Below are positions 45,059 to 53,375 of a stretch of 64,000 bases of DNA, piece by piece (position 1 is the stretch's first letter; every line of letters starts with the position of its first letter). The position numbers and the translations under genes are program-made. Under the pieces are notes generated by a model that was not told where the DNA came from, ran no database searches, and saw nothing but the letters and a program-made list of their open reading frames with translations. This DNA is from an uncultured Bacilli bacterium (GTDB taxonomy: Bacteria; Bacillota_I; Bacilli_A; RF39; UBA660): NCBI GenBank assembly GCA_934169415.1, contig CAKPNP010000001.1, forward strand, positions 33,182-97,181. Direction: 5' to 3'.

Positions 45059-46495
45059 TGTTGGTAGACAATAAATTTGATAAATGAAATAATTAGTGAG
45101 GGATGATGAAAATCATCCTTTTAAAATGCCTTTAATTAAGAAAATACGGGAAATAAAATGATCATATTTTCTATATCCAAAAGCAATATGTTTAATACCT
45201 TTAATTAAATTATTGGTACCTTCTATAACGCCATTATTAATATCATATTTAAATAAGTTTTGTATATAATTAATATTCTCTTTGTACAACTTTAAAGCTT
45301 GGATCATTTTAGGAGATAAATCCTTATGATGATTGAATACAATAGATTTAAATTTATCAAAATTTCTTTCTTTTAAAGAATTAATTAAACCTTGATAATA
45401 TTCATATGTAGCTTTTAAAGTTGAATTGGTATTAATTAAATATTGAACAATTTCTTTTTGTGAAATATTTTTATGAAAATGTTTAGAATAATGTTTTTCA
45501 TCAGATAAATCATTTTCATTTTTAACAATTAACTTCCAATAATCCTTTAACTTATTATAGTTAGGGTTATCCTTTTTACATAAACTAACTCTAGTACAAT
45601 TTAAAGCATTATAAACTTGTGTTACAATATGAAATCTATCAATAGAAATATCCGCATTTTTAAATAATTTTTTAGCTAAATAAATATAACCAGAATAGAA
45701 ATCAGTAGAAATATGCTTAACTTTATTTCTTTGTTGTCTAGAGTATCTTCTAAAATATTTTTCTAAATCTTTAGATTTTCTAGAATCATTAATATCAAAA
45801 AGATTACCATTATCATTATCAGTAATGATAAATGCCATTTTACCTTTAGTATCACAAGTAGCTTTAAATTCATCCCAATTCATAGAAGTAGGTAATGTAG
45901 GATGTCTTAACACGTTATGAGAAGAAATATCATTTAATATACGATCGATTACAGAAACAGAAACATCCATTCTTTTAGCAATATCCTTTTCAGATTGTTT
46001 TTGCATAAGTTCTAATTTTATTTGAAGATTAGTATTATTAGAAATATTTTTATACTTATCAACAAGATTAGTTTCAGCAATAAAAGTATTATGACAATGT
46101 TTACAAAAGAAACGTTGTTTATGTAAAATTAATCTAGTTAAGCAATTATTTTGTTTAGGAATTCTAATACTGCAGTTCTTTCTAAAATCCCACTTAATAA
46201 TATCATTGGTAGAGTTATTAATAATATTACAATGGGGACATGATTGTGGAATATAGGTTAAAATACCTTCAACAATTTTATATTTCTTGTCATTTATAAC
46301 CTTTTCTTTAATTTCTGTAATAATATGTATATTTTCGTCTTTAATATTTAATAAATTTAGTATATAATTATTTGTAGACATAAGTTTGTTCCTTTTAATT
46401 TTTTTTGGTTAATTACATTGTATCAAACTTATGTCTTTTATTAAATAAAAAAGTATTAGTGAAATATATTCACCAACACTATTTATAATACAACC
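45042..46495 (-). mobile_element. ISL3-family insertion sequence
   Basis: A 1454-base element with one intact transposase gene on the minus strand. The end at 45042 reads GGTTCTTTGTCAAATAGTG and then TTGGT. The complement of the other end (46472-46495) has the same layout and identical inner 13 bases (AAATAGTGTTGGT) but differs at several outer positions. I see no 8-base target duplication, so one flank may have been rearranged after insertion. Confidence 0.85.
45113..46381 (-). CDS. ISL3-family transposase
   Basis: DDE transposase of 422 residues, full length. An N-terminal zinc-finger region (SCPHCNIIN and FFCKHCHNTF) is followed by a helix-turn-helix segment (EKDIAKRMDVSVSVIDRIL). The catalytic domain carries FIITDNDNGNLFDI, HISTDFYSGYI, ISIDRFHIVTQVYNALN and the last acidic residue in NGVIEGTNNLIKGIK. 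It has no stops or frameshifts, so it may be active. AAAGGAACAAACTT precedes the ATG. The IS lies exactly between the capsule locus and the defence island. Confidence 0.92.
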   Translation of the reverse strand: MSTNNYILNLLNIKDENIHIITEIKEKVINDKKYKIVEGILTYIPQSCPHCNIINNSTNDIIKWDFRKNCSIRIPKQNNCLTRLILHKQRFFCKHCHNTFIAETNLVDKYKNISNNTNLQIKLELMQKQSEKDIAKRMDVSVSVIDRILNDISSHNVLRHPTLPTSMNWDEFKATCDTKGKMAFIITDNDNGNLFDINDSRKSKDLEKYFRRYSRQQRNKVKHISTDFYSGYIYLAKKLFKNADISIDRFHIVTQVYNALNCTRVSLCKKDNPNYNKLKDYWKLIVKNENDLSDEKHYSKHFHKNISQKEIVQYLINTNSTLKATYEYYQGLINSLKERNFDKFKSIVFNHHKDLSPKMIQALKLYKENINYIQNLFKYDINNGVIEGTNNLIKGIKHIAFGYRKYDHFISRIFLIKGILKG

Positions 46496-46499
46496 CTAA

Positions 46500-46529
46500 A
46501 AAACAAGAAAATTAATTCTTGTTTTTATT
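46500..46529 (+). terminator. Hairpin right of the ISL3 element
   Basis: AACAAGAA and TTCTTGTT arms flanked by A- and T-runs. It may be the original terminator of the LCP-VanZ transcript. Confidence 0.65.
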
Positions 46530-46600
46530 TGCCAAAATTATAAACAACATTAAGCAAATTAATTTAAGAAAACTAAAAATAAATTAGAAAATAATTTTGT

Positions 46601-46664
46601 TGTGCCAAGTTGGCGACAGCTAGAGCTTAAATATAAGTGTCATAGTGTAATAATTTTTACATAC
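46601..46664. repeat. Island-flanking direct repeat, left copy
   Basis: TGTGCCAAGTTGGCG (46601-46615) and a 37-base block (46628-46664, from TAAATATAAG to TTTTACATAC) recur without change at 53322-53336 and 53339-53375. This copy has 12 extra bases between the blocks, where the right copy has CC. The first block contains the palindrome GCCAA-G-TTGGC. Confidence 0.9.
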
Positions 46665-46930
46665 ATAAAAGACTACAATGTATATGAAAAGTTTCAAAAG
46701 CAAAATCCAAAATTTAAAAAGAAGTATACTTTATGGGTTATTTATACTGATTTGAGATTAAAATATGAATATGAGAGAAATATGGTTCTTTGATAATTAT
46801 ATTTCAACAATAAAATGAAATTATTTATATAGAAATAAAAATGTAATATTAAGCATATTTCTCATACATTATGTATGTAAATATGTTTTTTTATGTTATA
46901 ATCTTTATAGAGAGTGTAGGTGGTATTGAT

Positions 46931-47806
46931 ATGAAAAAGAAGCAAAATTTAATTCTTCAACCAATATTAAAATGGGCTGGAGGAAAAAGACAATTGTTAA
47001 CACAATTAGAAAAATATTTTCCTAAACATTTTAAATGTTATTATGAACCTTTTGTTGGTGGGGGAGCTGTATTATTTCATTTACAACCTAAAAAAGCTGT
47101 AATAAATGATTATAATGAAGATTTAATTAATTTATATAAATGTATTAAGGATAATTTAGAAGAGTTAATAGAAAAATTAAAATATTATGAAACAAAAAAT
47201 GATTCCGATAGTTTTTATGAAATAAGAGGCATAGATAGGACTGATGAATATAAAAAATGGACCCCTGTAGAAAAAGCTGCGAGATTGATTTATTTAAATA
47301 GGACTTGCTACAATGGATTATTTAGAATGAATAGTGCTGGTCAATTTAATTCTCCTTATGGCTCATATAAAAATCCATGTATATGTAATGAACCAGTTCT
47401 TAGAGCTATGAATAAGTATTTTAATGAAAATGATATCGAGTTTAGAGCGGGTGATTTTGAAGAAGCGTGTAAAGATGCAACAAAAGGCTCATTTGTTTAT
47501 TTGGATCCGCCATATGATCAGTATGATGAACAATTAAACTTTGTTGGATATACTAAAGATGGATTTACACGTGTGGATCAAACAAGATTAAAAAAAATAT
47601 GTGATAAACTTATTGAAAAAGGATGTTATGTCATGATTAGTAATTCCAAAACACCATTTATTATTGATTTGTATAGTGACTCAACTAAATATATTACTTA
47701 CACTATAAACACTGTTAATGCAAGAAGAAATATAAATAGTAATGCTAAAAAAAGAGGAGAAGTAGAGGAGGTTTTGATTATTGGAAAATTGGATATCAAA
47801 GAATAA
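46931..47806 (+). CDS. DNA adenine methylase, DpnII/Dam type
   Basis: An alpha-class N6-adenine methyltransferase expected to modify GATC. The 291-residue protein has the SAM-binding LKWAGGKRQLL (about residues 12-22) and YEPFVGGGAVLFHL, NDYNEDLINLY, the RTCYNGLFRMN target-recognition-type segment, and the catalytic DPPY in VYLDPPYDQY. I chose ATG 46931, preceded by TAGGTGG; the earlier in-frame start encodes a hydrophobic, promoter-derived stretch. A TATAAT box lies at 46896-46901. It overlaps by 26 bases a restriction endonuclease gene. GATC specificity is known for the family, not shown here. Confidence 0.9.
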   Translation: MKKKQNLILQPILKWAGGKRQLLTQLEKYFPKHFKCYYEPFVGGGAVLFHLQPKKAVINDYNEDLINLYKCIKDNLEELIEKLKYYETKNDSDSFYEIRGIDRTDEYKKWTPVEKAARLIYLNRTCYNGLFRMNSAGQFNSPYGSYKNPCICNEPVLRAMNKYFNENDIEFRAGDFEEACKDATKGSFVYLDPPYDQYDEQLNFVGYTKDGFTRVDQTRLKKICDKLIEKGCYVMISNSKTPFIIDLYSDSTKYITYTINTVNARRNINSNAKKRGEVEEVLIIGKLDIKE

Positions 47807-49082
47807 TAAAGTGTGGAACTTTTTGTTTGAAAAATATAATATTGTTGATGAAGTAAATAAAAATGGGTTCTTTGAGATAGCTGCTGATCAGATAAAAGAA
47901 GCTGGAAGAGAACCACGATTAATGACTAAGTTTGATAGTAGTGAAAACTTACCTAAAATCTTTACAGATAATAAATTAGCAATACTTCCTATTAGAAGAG
48001 GCTCTTACATAATAGGTAGATTTGAAAATTATCAAGATGTTGAATTAAATAATAATATAGATGTTGTTACAAAGTATTTACCAGATTATATTACAACTAT
48101 CGATTATAGTAATATAACTAGTGAGGCTGTTTCGTTAAACTCGGCTTATGTTTCCGGAATGATCGAAGATATTGTCGGTGAACCTGTTATTCCGACAATT
48201 CAAGGAAGAATGGGAACAGGAGAATTTGATTATCAAATTTCTTTAAATGATAAAACAAATTTTAATGTAAATGTTCAAAATTCTCAAATGGAAATAGATG
48301 GAAGTTATGAAGGAATCACAAAGTTTGTTATATTGGAAGCAAAAAATCATTATATGAAAGATTTCATTATAAGACAATTATACTATCCATATAAAGTATG
48401 GAAAAAGGTTACTAATAAAGAAATTATTCCAGTGATGCTTATAAAACATGATAATATTTTCAACTTTTATATATATTCTTTTACAGATGATAATAATTAT
48501 AATAGTATCAATTTAAAAAAAATAAAAAGATTTATATTAGATGAGGCATATAATCCAATAGAATTTGAAGATATTATAGATGTTATGAATAATGTTAAAT
48601 ATGTAGAAGAAACGGATCAAAATCCTTTTCCACAGGCTAATTCATTTTATAGAGTATTGGATTTAATTAATGAACTAAATAGTCAAGAATTATCACCAAG
48701 TGAAATTGCAGAATTATATGAATTTGATATTAGACAAGCGAACTATTATCTAGCAGCAGGTCAATACTTAGGATTTATAGAAAAAGATAAGAATTATAAA
48801 TTAACTGATTATGGTAAAAGAATAATGAAAATGAACCATAAGAATAAAAATCTAGAGATAATTAATGCTATTTTATCTCATAAGCCATTTTATTTTGCAT
48901 TAGAACAATACATAAAATACTTTGATTTTAAACCAAATAAAATAGCTGATATTATTTATGATTATAGAGCTGAAATCAATTCTAGAGAGACTGCTATTAG
49001 AAGGACTAGTACAGTAATAGCATGGATAAAATGGATCATAGAGTTAACTACTACAACAGAGCAAAACCCTTTTGAAAAATGA
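47781..49082 (+). CDS. Type II restriction endonuclease-like PD-(D/E)XK protein
   Basis: Probable restriction partner of the adjacent Dam methylase. The 433-residue protein has a PD-(D/E)XK-type active site: Asp150 in GTGEFDYQ, then Glu186 and Lys188 in FVILEAKNHY. The N-terminal 100 residues include LPIRRGSYIIGRF. The C-terminal part (about 285-345) is a winged-helix-like region (LSPSEIAELYEFDIRQANYYL). It is not R.DpnII itself but resembles the larger endonucleases often found beside Dam-type methylases. The start is TTG 47781 after GAGGAGG, inside the methylase 3' end, so translation is coupled. Confidence 0.78.
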   Translation: MENWISKNNKVWNFLFEKYNIVDEVNKNGFFEIAADQIKEAGREPRLMTKFDSSENLPKIFTDNKLAILPIRRGSYIIGRFENYQDVELNNNIDVVTKYLPDYITTIDYSNITSEAVSLNSAYVSGMIEDIVGEPVIPTIQGRMGTGEFDYQISLNDKTNFNVNVQNSQMEIDGSYEGITKFVILEAKNHYMKDFIIRQLYYPYKVWKKVTNKEIIPVMLIKHDNIFNFYIYSFTDDNNYNSINLKKIKRFILDEAYNPIEFEDIIDVMNNVKYVEETDQNPFPQANSFYRVLDLINELNSQELSPSEIAELYEFDIRQANYYLAAGQYLGFIEKDKNYKLTDYGKRIMKMNHKNKNLEIINAILSHKPFYFALEQYIKYFDFKPNKIADIIYDYRAEINSRETAIRRTSTVIAWIKWIIELTTTTEQNPFEK

Positions 49083-49103
49083 GACCGTTGAGGTCTTTTT
49101 TTA
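49082..49103 (+). terminator. Terminator of the Dam-endonuclease operon
   Basis: AGACC and GGTCT pair over GTTGA, followed by TTTTTT. Confidence 0.8.
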
Positions 49104-49104
49104 T

Positions 49105-49143
49105 AATAATTATAAAATATTTTTAAAATATTTTATAATTATT
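49105..49143. repeat. 39-base near-perfect AT palindrome
   Basis: Two 19-base arms (49105-49123 and 49125-49143, A and T only) are exact inverted copies around one T. The palindrome ends 1 base before the -35 box of the next operon. Confidence 0.8.
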
Positions 49144-49144
49144 A

Positions 49145-49173
49145 TTGACTTTTAAATAAAAATGTAGTATTTT
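49145..49173 (+). promoter_or_regulatory. Promoter of the GHKL operon
   Basis: TTGACT (49145-49150), 17 bases, TATTTT (49168-49173), directly after the long palindrome. Confidence 0.5.
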
Positions 49174-49196
49174 ATGGTTGAAAACGGAGGTATATT

Positions 49197-49418
49197 ATGA
49201 ATGTAAAGCAAGATAATTTCAAGAGAATTGCTGAAAATAGAACTAATAAAATAATAGATTTAATTTCAAAACTTAGTAATTTAAGAAATAATACATCATT
49301 TTATGAATATACAGATGAACAAATGGAAGCAATATTTGATGCTATACAAAAAGAACTTGATAAACAAAAAAAAGAATTTAGAAAGGATAAAAAGAAAACG
49401 AAAAGATTTCAATTGTAG
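49197..49418 (+). CDS. Small charged protein, first gene of the GHKL operon
   Basis: A 73-residue, Lys/Asn/Glu-rich helical protein with no known function. It starts MNVKQDNFKRIAENRTNKII and carries FYEYTDEQMEAIFDAIQKEL, then a very basic tail. Small proteins with this start are familiar to me from phage and defence operons of Firmicutes, where they precede ATPase genes; a role as DNA-binding or assembly factor is inference. GGAGGTATATT precedes the ATG, and the ATPase gene follows after 14 bases. Confidence 0.7.
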   Translation: MNVKQDNFKRIAENRTNKIIDLISKLSNLRNNTSFYEYTDEQMEAIFDAIQKELDKQKKEFRKDKKKTKRFQL

Positions 49419-49432
49419 TAGGAGGTAGTAGT

Positions 49433-51361
49433 ATGAGCATGTTTGATAGTTTTAGAGCAAAACCTAAATGGAAATTTATTGAAAATGGATATGGAAATGA
49501 ATCTAGTTTAGATTCAACAGATGTTGAAACTTTTAAAAAGGATCCAATAGCATCATTAGCAAGGGAATCATGCCAAAATTCTATTGATGCAAGAAGAAAT
49601 GATGAACCTGTAAAAATTGTTTTTAAGTCTTTTTTAATTAAGACAAATAGTATACCTGGAATTAAAGAATTAAAAGAAGAATTGATTGCATGTAGAGATT
49701 CACATGAACAAAATACAAAATATTATAAAAAGTTTGATTCAATGATATCATGTGTTGAAAGAGAAGAAATATTATGCTTAAGAATTAGTGATTTTAATAC
49801 AAAAGGATTAGAAGGAGTAGCAACAAATGATAGAAATAAAGCGTTTTATTATTTAACTAAAGGGAATGGTCTTACAACTAAGATTAGCTCGAATAGTGGT
49901 GGCTCTAAAGGAATAGGTAAATTTGCTTCATTTGTTGCAAGTGATCTTCAAACTGTTTTCTATGCAACTTTAAATGAAAACAATGAAAAGGGATATATTG
50001 GTATTTCTAAACTTGCATCTAGATTGTTAAATCAAGAAACTGGTATGTGTACGACGGGGTATGGATATTTCTGTAGGTCTGAAAAGGTACTTCCAATTCT
50101 TGAAACACTAGTATTAGATAAGTATTTTGTTCGAGATAAGTATGGAACAGACATTTATGTTATTGGATTTAGAGCAGAAGAAAATTGGAGAGCAGCTATA
50201 ATTTCAAAAATACTAGATAGTTTTATGTGTGCAATACAATATGGAGATTTAGAAGTAGAAGTTGATGGTATAGAAATTAATAAAGAAAAATTACAAAGTA
50301 TAGTATATAATGATTCTTATATAATTCCTAGTGAAAAGAAAAATATATTGGCACAATATGTTCTTTTAAATAATGAATTTGTTCACACAAAGACTGTAGA
50401 TATTAAAGGATACGGTAACGTCAAAATATATTTAAAAGATTTTGATAGGCAGAATGAAAATTTTGCAACAAATAAATGTGTTATGGTTAGATATCCATAT
50501 ATGAAAATTACAGATTTCAAAATACCATTTGCAAAACCTTGTTCAGCATTATGTATTATAGAAAAAAATGAGTTAAATAGTATGTTAAGAGAAGTTGAAA
50601 ATCCACAACATACAGATTGGGAACCAAATAGAATAACTGATGATACTGAATTAAGAAGAGAAATAAAGAGAGTAATTAAAGAAATAAAAGATCAAGTTCA
50701 AATATTTGCTGATGAAGTTTTATTAAGTGGAGATAAAGAAGAAATTGATATAGATGGTGCAGGAGATTATTTAGCAGATTATAATTTTGGCAATGATGAT
50801 ATTCCTTTATCTGGAGAAGAAGTTACTGAAAAGCCTAAAGTTGTAAATTCTAGAAGGGCAATTCTTAAAAATAATATAGGTGATAATTCGGAAGAAGGAG
50901 ATAATTCCTCAGTTTATGATATTGGCAGTCACCAAGACAATGGTGATGACTCATCTGCACCAAGCGGAAATAATCTAGGAACTGGTTCTGAAATTCATGA
51001 GGGTGATGAAACCAGCGGTTATAATCAAGAAGGTGATGAAGAAGTTCTTCATTCAGTACAATTAAGTGGAATGAAAGTAAAAATTTTACTTTTAGATAAA
51101 GAAAATGGTAAATACTTGATAGTTTTTAATTCTATCTATGATGAAAGTAATTGTGATTTAGAATTATATTATTTAGATGATAAAGGAGGAAGATATATTC
51201 CTAATGTTACATCAGCTTATATTAATGGTAATGAAGTAAAAATAGATAAAAATAGAATCAAGAATTTTAGTATAGAAAATGGCATTAGATATAAAATTGA
51301 AATGAATACAGATTTAGATGATTTATATGCTTGTGAGGTGAGAATATATGCAAATAGGTAA
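49433..51361 (+). CDS. GHKL-fold ATPase (paraMORC/MutL-like), defence-type
   Basis: A 642-residue protein with a clear GHKL ATP-binding domain at its N-terminus. The N-box is ARESCQNSIDAR with Glu45, Asn49 and Asp52. The G1 box is RISDFNTKGL with Asp120 and Gly125. The lid motif is SGGSKGIGKFA at 155-165. A transducer-like domain follows to about residue 440. An acidic, Gly/Ser/Asp-rich linker (about 465-555) leads to a small beta-rich C-terminal domain. GHKL ATPases of this kind occur in anti-phage and modification systems, where they act as ATP-driven clamps. It overlaps the next gene by 14 bases. No Z1 or helicase gene is present. Confidence 0.8.
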   Translation: MSMFDSFRAKPKWKFIENGYGNESSLDSTDVETFKKDPIASLARESCQNSIDARRNDEPVKIVFKSFLIKTNSIPGIKELKEELIACRDSHEQNTKYYKKFDSMISCVEREEILCLRISDFNTKGLEGVATNDRNKAFYYLTKGNGLTTKISSNSGGSKGIGKFASFVASDLQTVFYATLNENNEKGYIGISKLASRLLNQETGMCTTGYGYFCRSEKVLPILETLVLDKYFVRDKYGTDIYVIGFRAEENWRAAIISKILDSFMCAIQYGDLEVEVDGIEINKEKLQSIVYNDSYIIPSEKKNILAQYVLLNNEFVHTKTVDIKGYGNVKIYLKDFDRQNENFATNKCVMVRYPYMKITDFKIPFAKPCSALCIIEKNELNSMLREVENPQHTDWEPNRITDDTELRREIKRVIKEIKDQVQIFADEVLLSGDKEEIDIDGAGDYLADYNFGNDDIPLSGEEVTEKPKVVNSRRAILKNNIGDNSEEGDNSSVYDIGSHQDNGDDSSAPSGNNLGTGSEIHEGDETSGYNQEGDEEVLHSVQLSGMKVKILLLDKENGKYLIVFNSIYDESNCDLELYYLDDKGGRYIPNVTSAYINGNEVKIDKNRIKNFSIENGIRYKIEMNTDLDDLYACEVRIYANR

Positions 51362-52271
51362 AAGAGGATATCCTTACCCAATATTAAATAATGCTACAAA
51401 TTACAATTGTTATAAAAAATCTACATATTCATTAGAATATGAGAATGAAGAAGACCACAATAATTTCACATTGAAAAATGTTAGAATTGAAACGAATAGC
51501 GAAGAATTAAAGTGTTTAATAGATAAAAAATTAGTTAAAGCAATGATAGTAATTGAATCATCATCAACTATATTCAAATATACTGAAGAAATATCTACAA
51601 CACCCAAAAACATAATAATACCAATAGGTAATTTAAGTGGAAAAGTAGAAATTTCAAGTATTGTGTATGCAACAGAAAACATAGTTGGCTTTTCTAGTAA
51701 TGATTTTACTGAGGATTTTGATAGTTATAAATTTAACATTGAAAAGTATTGCCCAATTGCAATTGATGACGGATATATTGTTAAAGTAGAATATAATGAT
51801 TTTGATGATAAAAAAGTTTCATCGATATTTTCAGTTGTTGAAAGTTATGATTCTGAATTAAAATATATGAAAGTAATAAATGGCGATAGGAAAATTAAAA
51901 TTGAATTACCAGAAGATGAATTTAAGAAATTTGATGCATTAAATGGTCAAAGTACATTTTATAATCTCTTCTTTTCAATAATAATTATTCCAGCATTATC
52001 ATCATGTTTAAAAGATTTTCAATCAGAAATAAAGTATCAAGAAAAAACAATAGAAGATATTTCAGATTCACATAGTTGGTTTTTATCTATTCAAAATGCA
52101 TACAAGAAAATCTATAACAAGGATATTAAAAATGAAGAATTTATCAATCTTAATGCACTTGAATTTAGTCAAACTATATTCGATTATTGTTCAGTTAAAT
52201 CAATTAAAGATTTTTATGACATAATAAAAAGAAAGACTGATGCTAGTGAGGAGGATGAAGAAAATGTTTAA
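51348..52271 (+). CDS. Unknown protein of the GHKL operon
   Basis: Not recognised. The 307-residue protein begins MQIGKRGYPYPILNNATNYN. Its N-terminal two-thirds alternate short strands (about 20-190), suggesting beta-sandwich domains. A hydrophobic stretch (FYNLFFSIIIIPALSS, near 205-220) precedes a helical C-terminus with HSWFLSIQNAYKKIY. A GAGGTGAG site inside the ATPase gene sets ATG 51348. Tight overlap on both sides shows it is made together with the ATPase and the next protein. It may be a structural or DNA-sensing subunit, which is inference. Confidence 0.65.
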   Translation: MQIGKRGYPYPILNNATNYNCYKKSTYSLEYENEEDHNNFTLKNVRIETNSEELKCLIDKKLVKAMIVIESSSTIFKYTEEISTTPKNIIIPIGNLSGKVEISSIVYATENIVGFSSNDFTEDFDSYKFNIEKYCPIAIDDGYIVKVEYNDFDDKKVSSIFSVVESYDSELKYMKVINGDRKIKIELPEDEFKKFDALNGQSTFYNLFFSIIIIPALSSCLKDFQSEIKYQEKTIEDISDSHSWFLSIQNAYKKIYNKDIKNEEFINLNALEFSQTIFDYCSVKSIKDFYDIIKRKTDASEEDEENV

Positions 52272-53082
52272 CAAAATAATTAATATTTCTTTTATAACTG
52301 ATGATGCTTTAAATACATTATATAGTAATCCTCAAAAGGTAACAGAACTAATAAGAAATAATCCATTTGAATCATCGTGGTTAAATGAATTGATAAATAA
52401 AGAACCATTCGAGTTAAGAAAAATAAAAATTGAAGATTTTGAACTTAAAATATCACCAAATGGTAATTATAAAGAAGTTGAATTTGATAATGCTGTATGT
52501 TTGTATGAACATTTGAAAGATATTCCTAGATATATATTAATCGATGAAAGATTCTGGGTATGGCTTGAGTTAGGTAAATTTTATAGAGTTGCAGTTCAGT
52601 CGATGCCAGTAAAAAAAGATACTGCATTTGAAGGACAATGGATATTCACTAGAGGGAATAAACGTGGACTTTGGTTTAATGTTTTTTCAAGAAGTTATTT
52701 TTGGGTAGAATTTACTGTTGATGAAAATACTGAGAATAGATACGAATTAACAAAATTTGCTTTTGAAAAAATAGAAAGAATTCGTCACTTAACATTTGAT
52801 AGTAAATATAGAAATATTGTATTTAACAGTTTAAAAGCAGAAAAAATGCTATATGATAAATATGCTAATGATCCAGAATATATGGAAACATTTAAAAAGT
52901 GTGAATCTGGAATTGGAAGTTATAATATATATACTTATTTAAGAAAAGCATTATCATTGTATGGAAGCGTAAGAATATTAGATTTTATGAGTGATGAAGA
53001 TATATTTAATATTGCTTATCAAAAATTAGAAAATGCATTTTTTGAAGTTCATAAAGGCAACATTGAATATTTAATGAAATAA
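52264..53082 (+). CDS. Unknown protein of the GHKL operon, DUF6339-like
   Basis: A 272-residue protein resembling a family I recall as DUF6339, found near defence genes; this label is from memory of the motif pattern. The central part has CLYEHLKDIPRYILIDERFWVWLELGKFY, GNKRGLWFNVFSRSYFWVEF and a helical C-terminal half (LYGSVRILDFMSDEDIFNIAY). ATG 52264 is chosen because AGGAGG at 52248-52253 gives 10 bases spacing; ATG 52255 would abut it. It overlaps the previous stop by 8 bases. It is the last long gene before the right direct repeat. Confidence 0.65.
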   Translation: MFNKIINISFITDDALNTLYSNPQKVTELIRNNPFESSWLNELINKEPFELRKIKIEDFELKISPNGNYKEVEFDNAVCLYEHLKDIPRYILIDERFWVWLELGKFYRVAVQSMPVKKDTAFEGQWIFTRGNKRGLWFNVFSRSYFWVEFTVDENTENRYELTKFAFEKIERIRHLTFDSKYRNIVFNSLKAEKMLYDKYANDPEYMETFKKCESGIGSYNIYTYLRKALSLYGSVRILDFMSDEDIFNIAYQKLENAFFEVHKGNIEYLMK

Positions 53083-53104
53083 GATATTTAAAAGTATAAA
53101 AACT

Positions 53105-53221
53105 ATGACTAAATATTTTAAAAGACAATGTAACAGATATTATGATGGTGCACCAAAGAATCCAGCTGAGAATTATGTAAGACATAAATTAGGAACTTAT
53201 AATCTCTCGGAATTCAAATAA
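53105..53221 (+). CDS. Short ORF at the end of the GHKL operon
   Basis: A 38-codon ORF (MTKYFKRQCNRYYDGAPK to LSEFK) begins 22 bases after the previous gene, immediately before a terminator. The composition is protein-like (basic, several aromatic residues), but the ribosome-binding site is weak. It could be a small accessory peptide or the tail of a lost gene. Confidence 0.35.
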   Translation: MTKYFKRQCNRYYDGAPKNPAENYVRHKLGTYNLSEFK

Positions 53222-53223
53222 AT

Positions 53224-53252
53224 AATCGAGAAAATTAAATCTCGATTTTTAT
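53224..53252 (+). terminator. Terminator of the GHKL operon
   Basis: AATCGAGA (53224-53231) and TCTCGATT (53240-53247) pair, followed by T residues. Confidence 0.8.
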
Positions 53253-53321
53253 TTTTAAAAATATCTACAATATTTACTACATTATTTAATACAATTAAGA
53301 ATAATACGGAAGATAATTTTG

Positions 53322-53375
53322 TGTGCCAAGTTGGCGCCTAAATATAAGTGTCATAGTGTAATAATTTTTACATAC
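53322..53375. repeat. Island-flanking direct repeat, right copy
   Basis: It contains the same 15-base and 37-base blocks as 46601-46664, with only CC between them. The first of three ACATACC repeats overlaps its right end. Confidence 0.9.

Noticed and set aside
46602..46793. A 63-codon ORF from GTG that starts inside the left direct repeat (PSWRQLELKYKCHSV)
   Set aside because: It lacks a ribosome-binding site, overlaps the repeat and matches no family I know. The related right copy breaks the frame. I treat it as part of the repeat.
49433..53082. A match to the MZA or paraMORC-Z1 defence systems
   Set aside because: Those need a Z1-type protein or helicase, and none is encoded. Only the GHKL ATPase is shared, so the name was not used.
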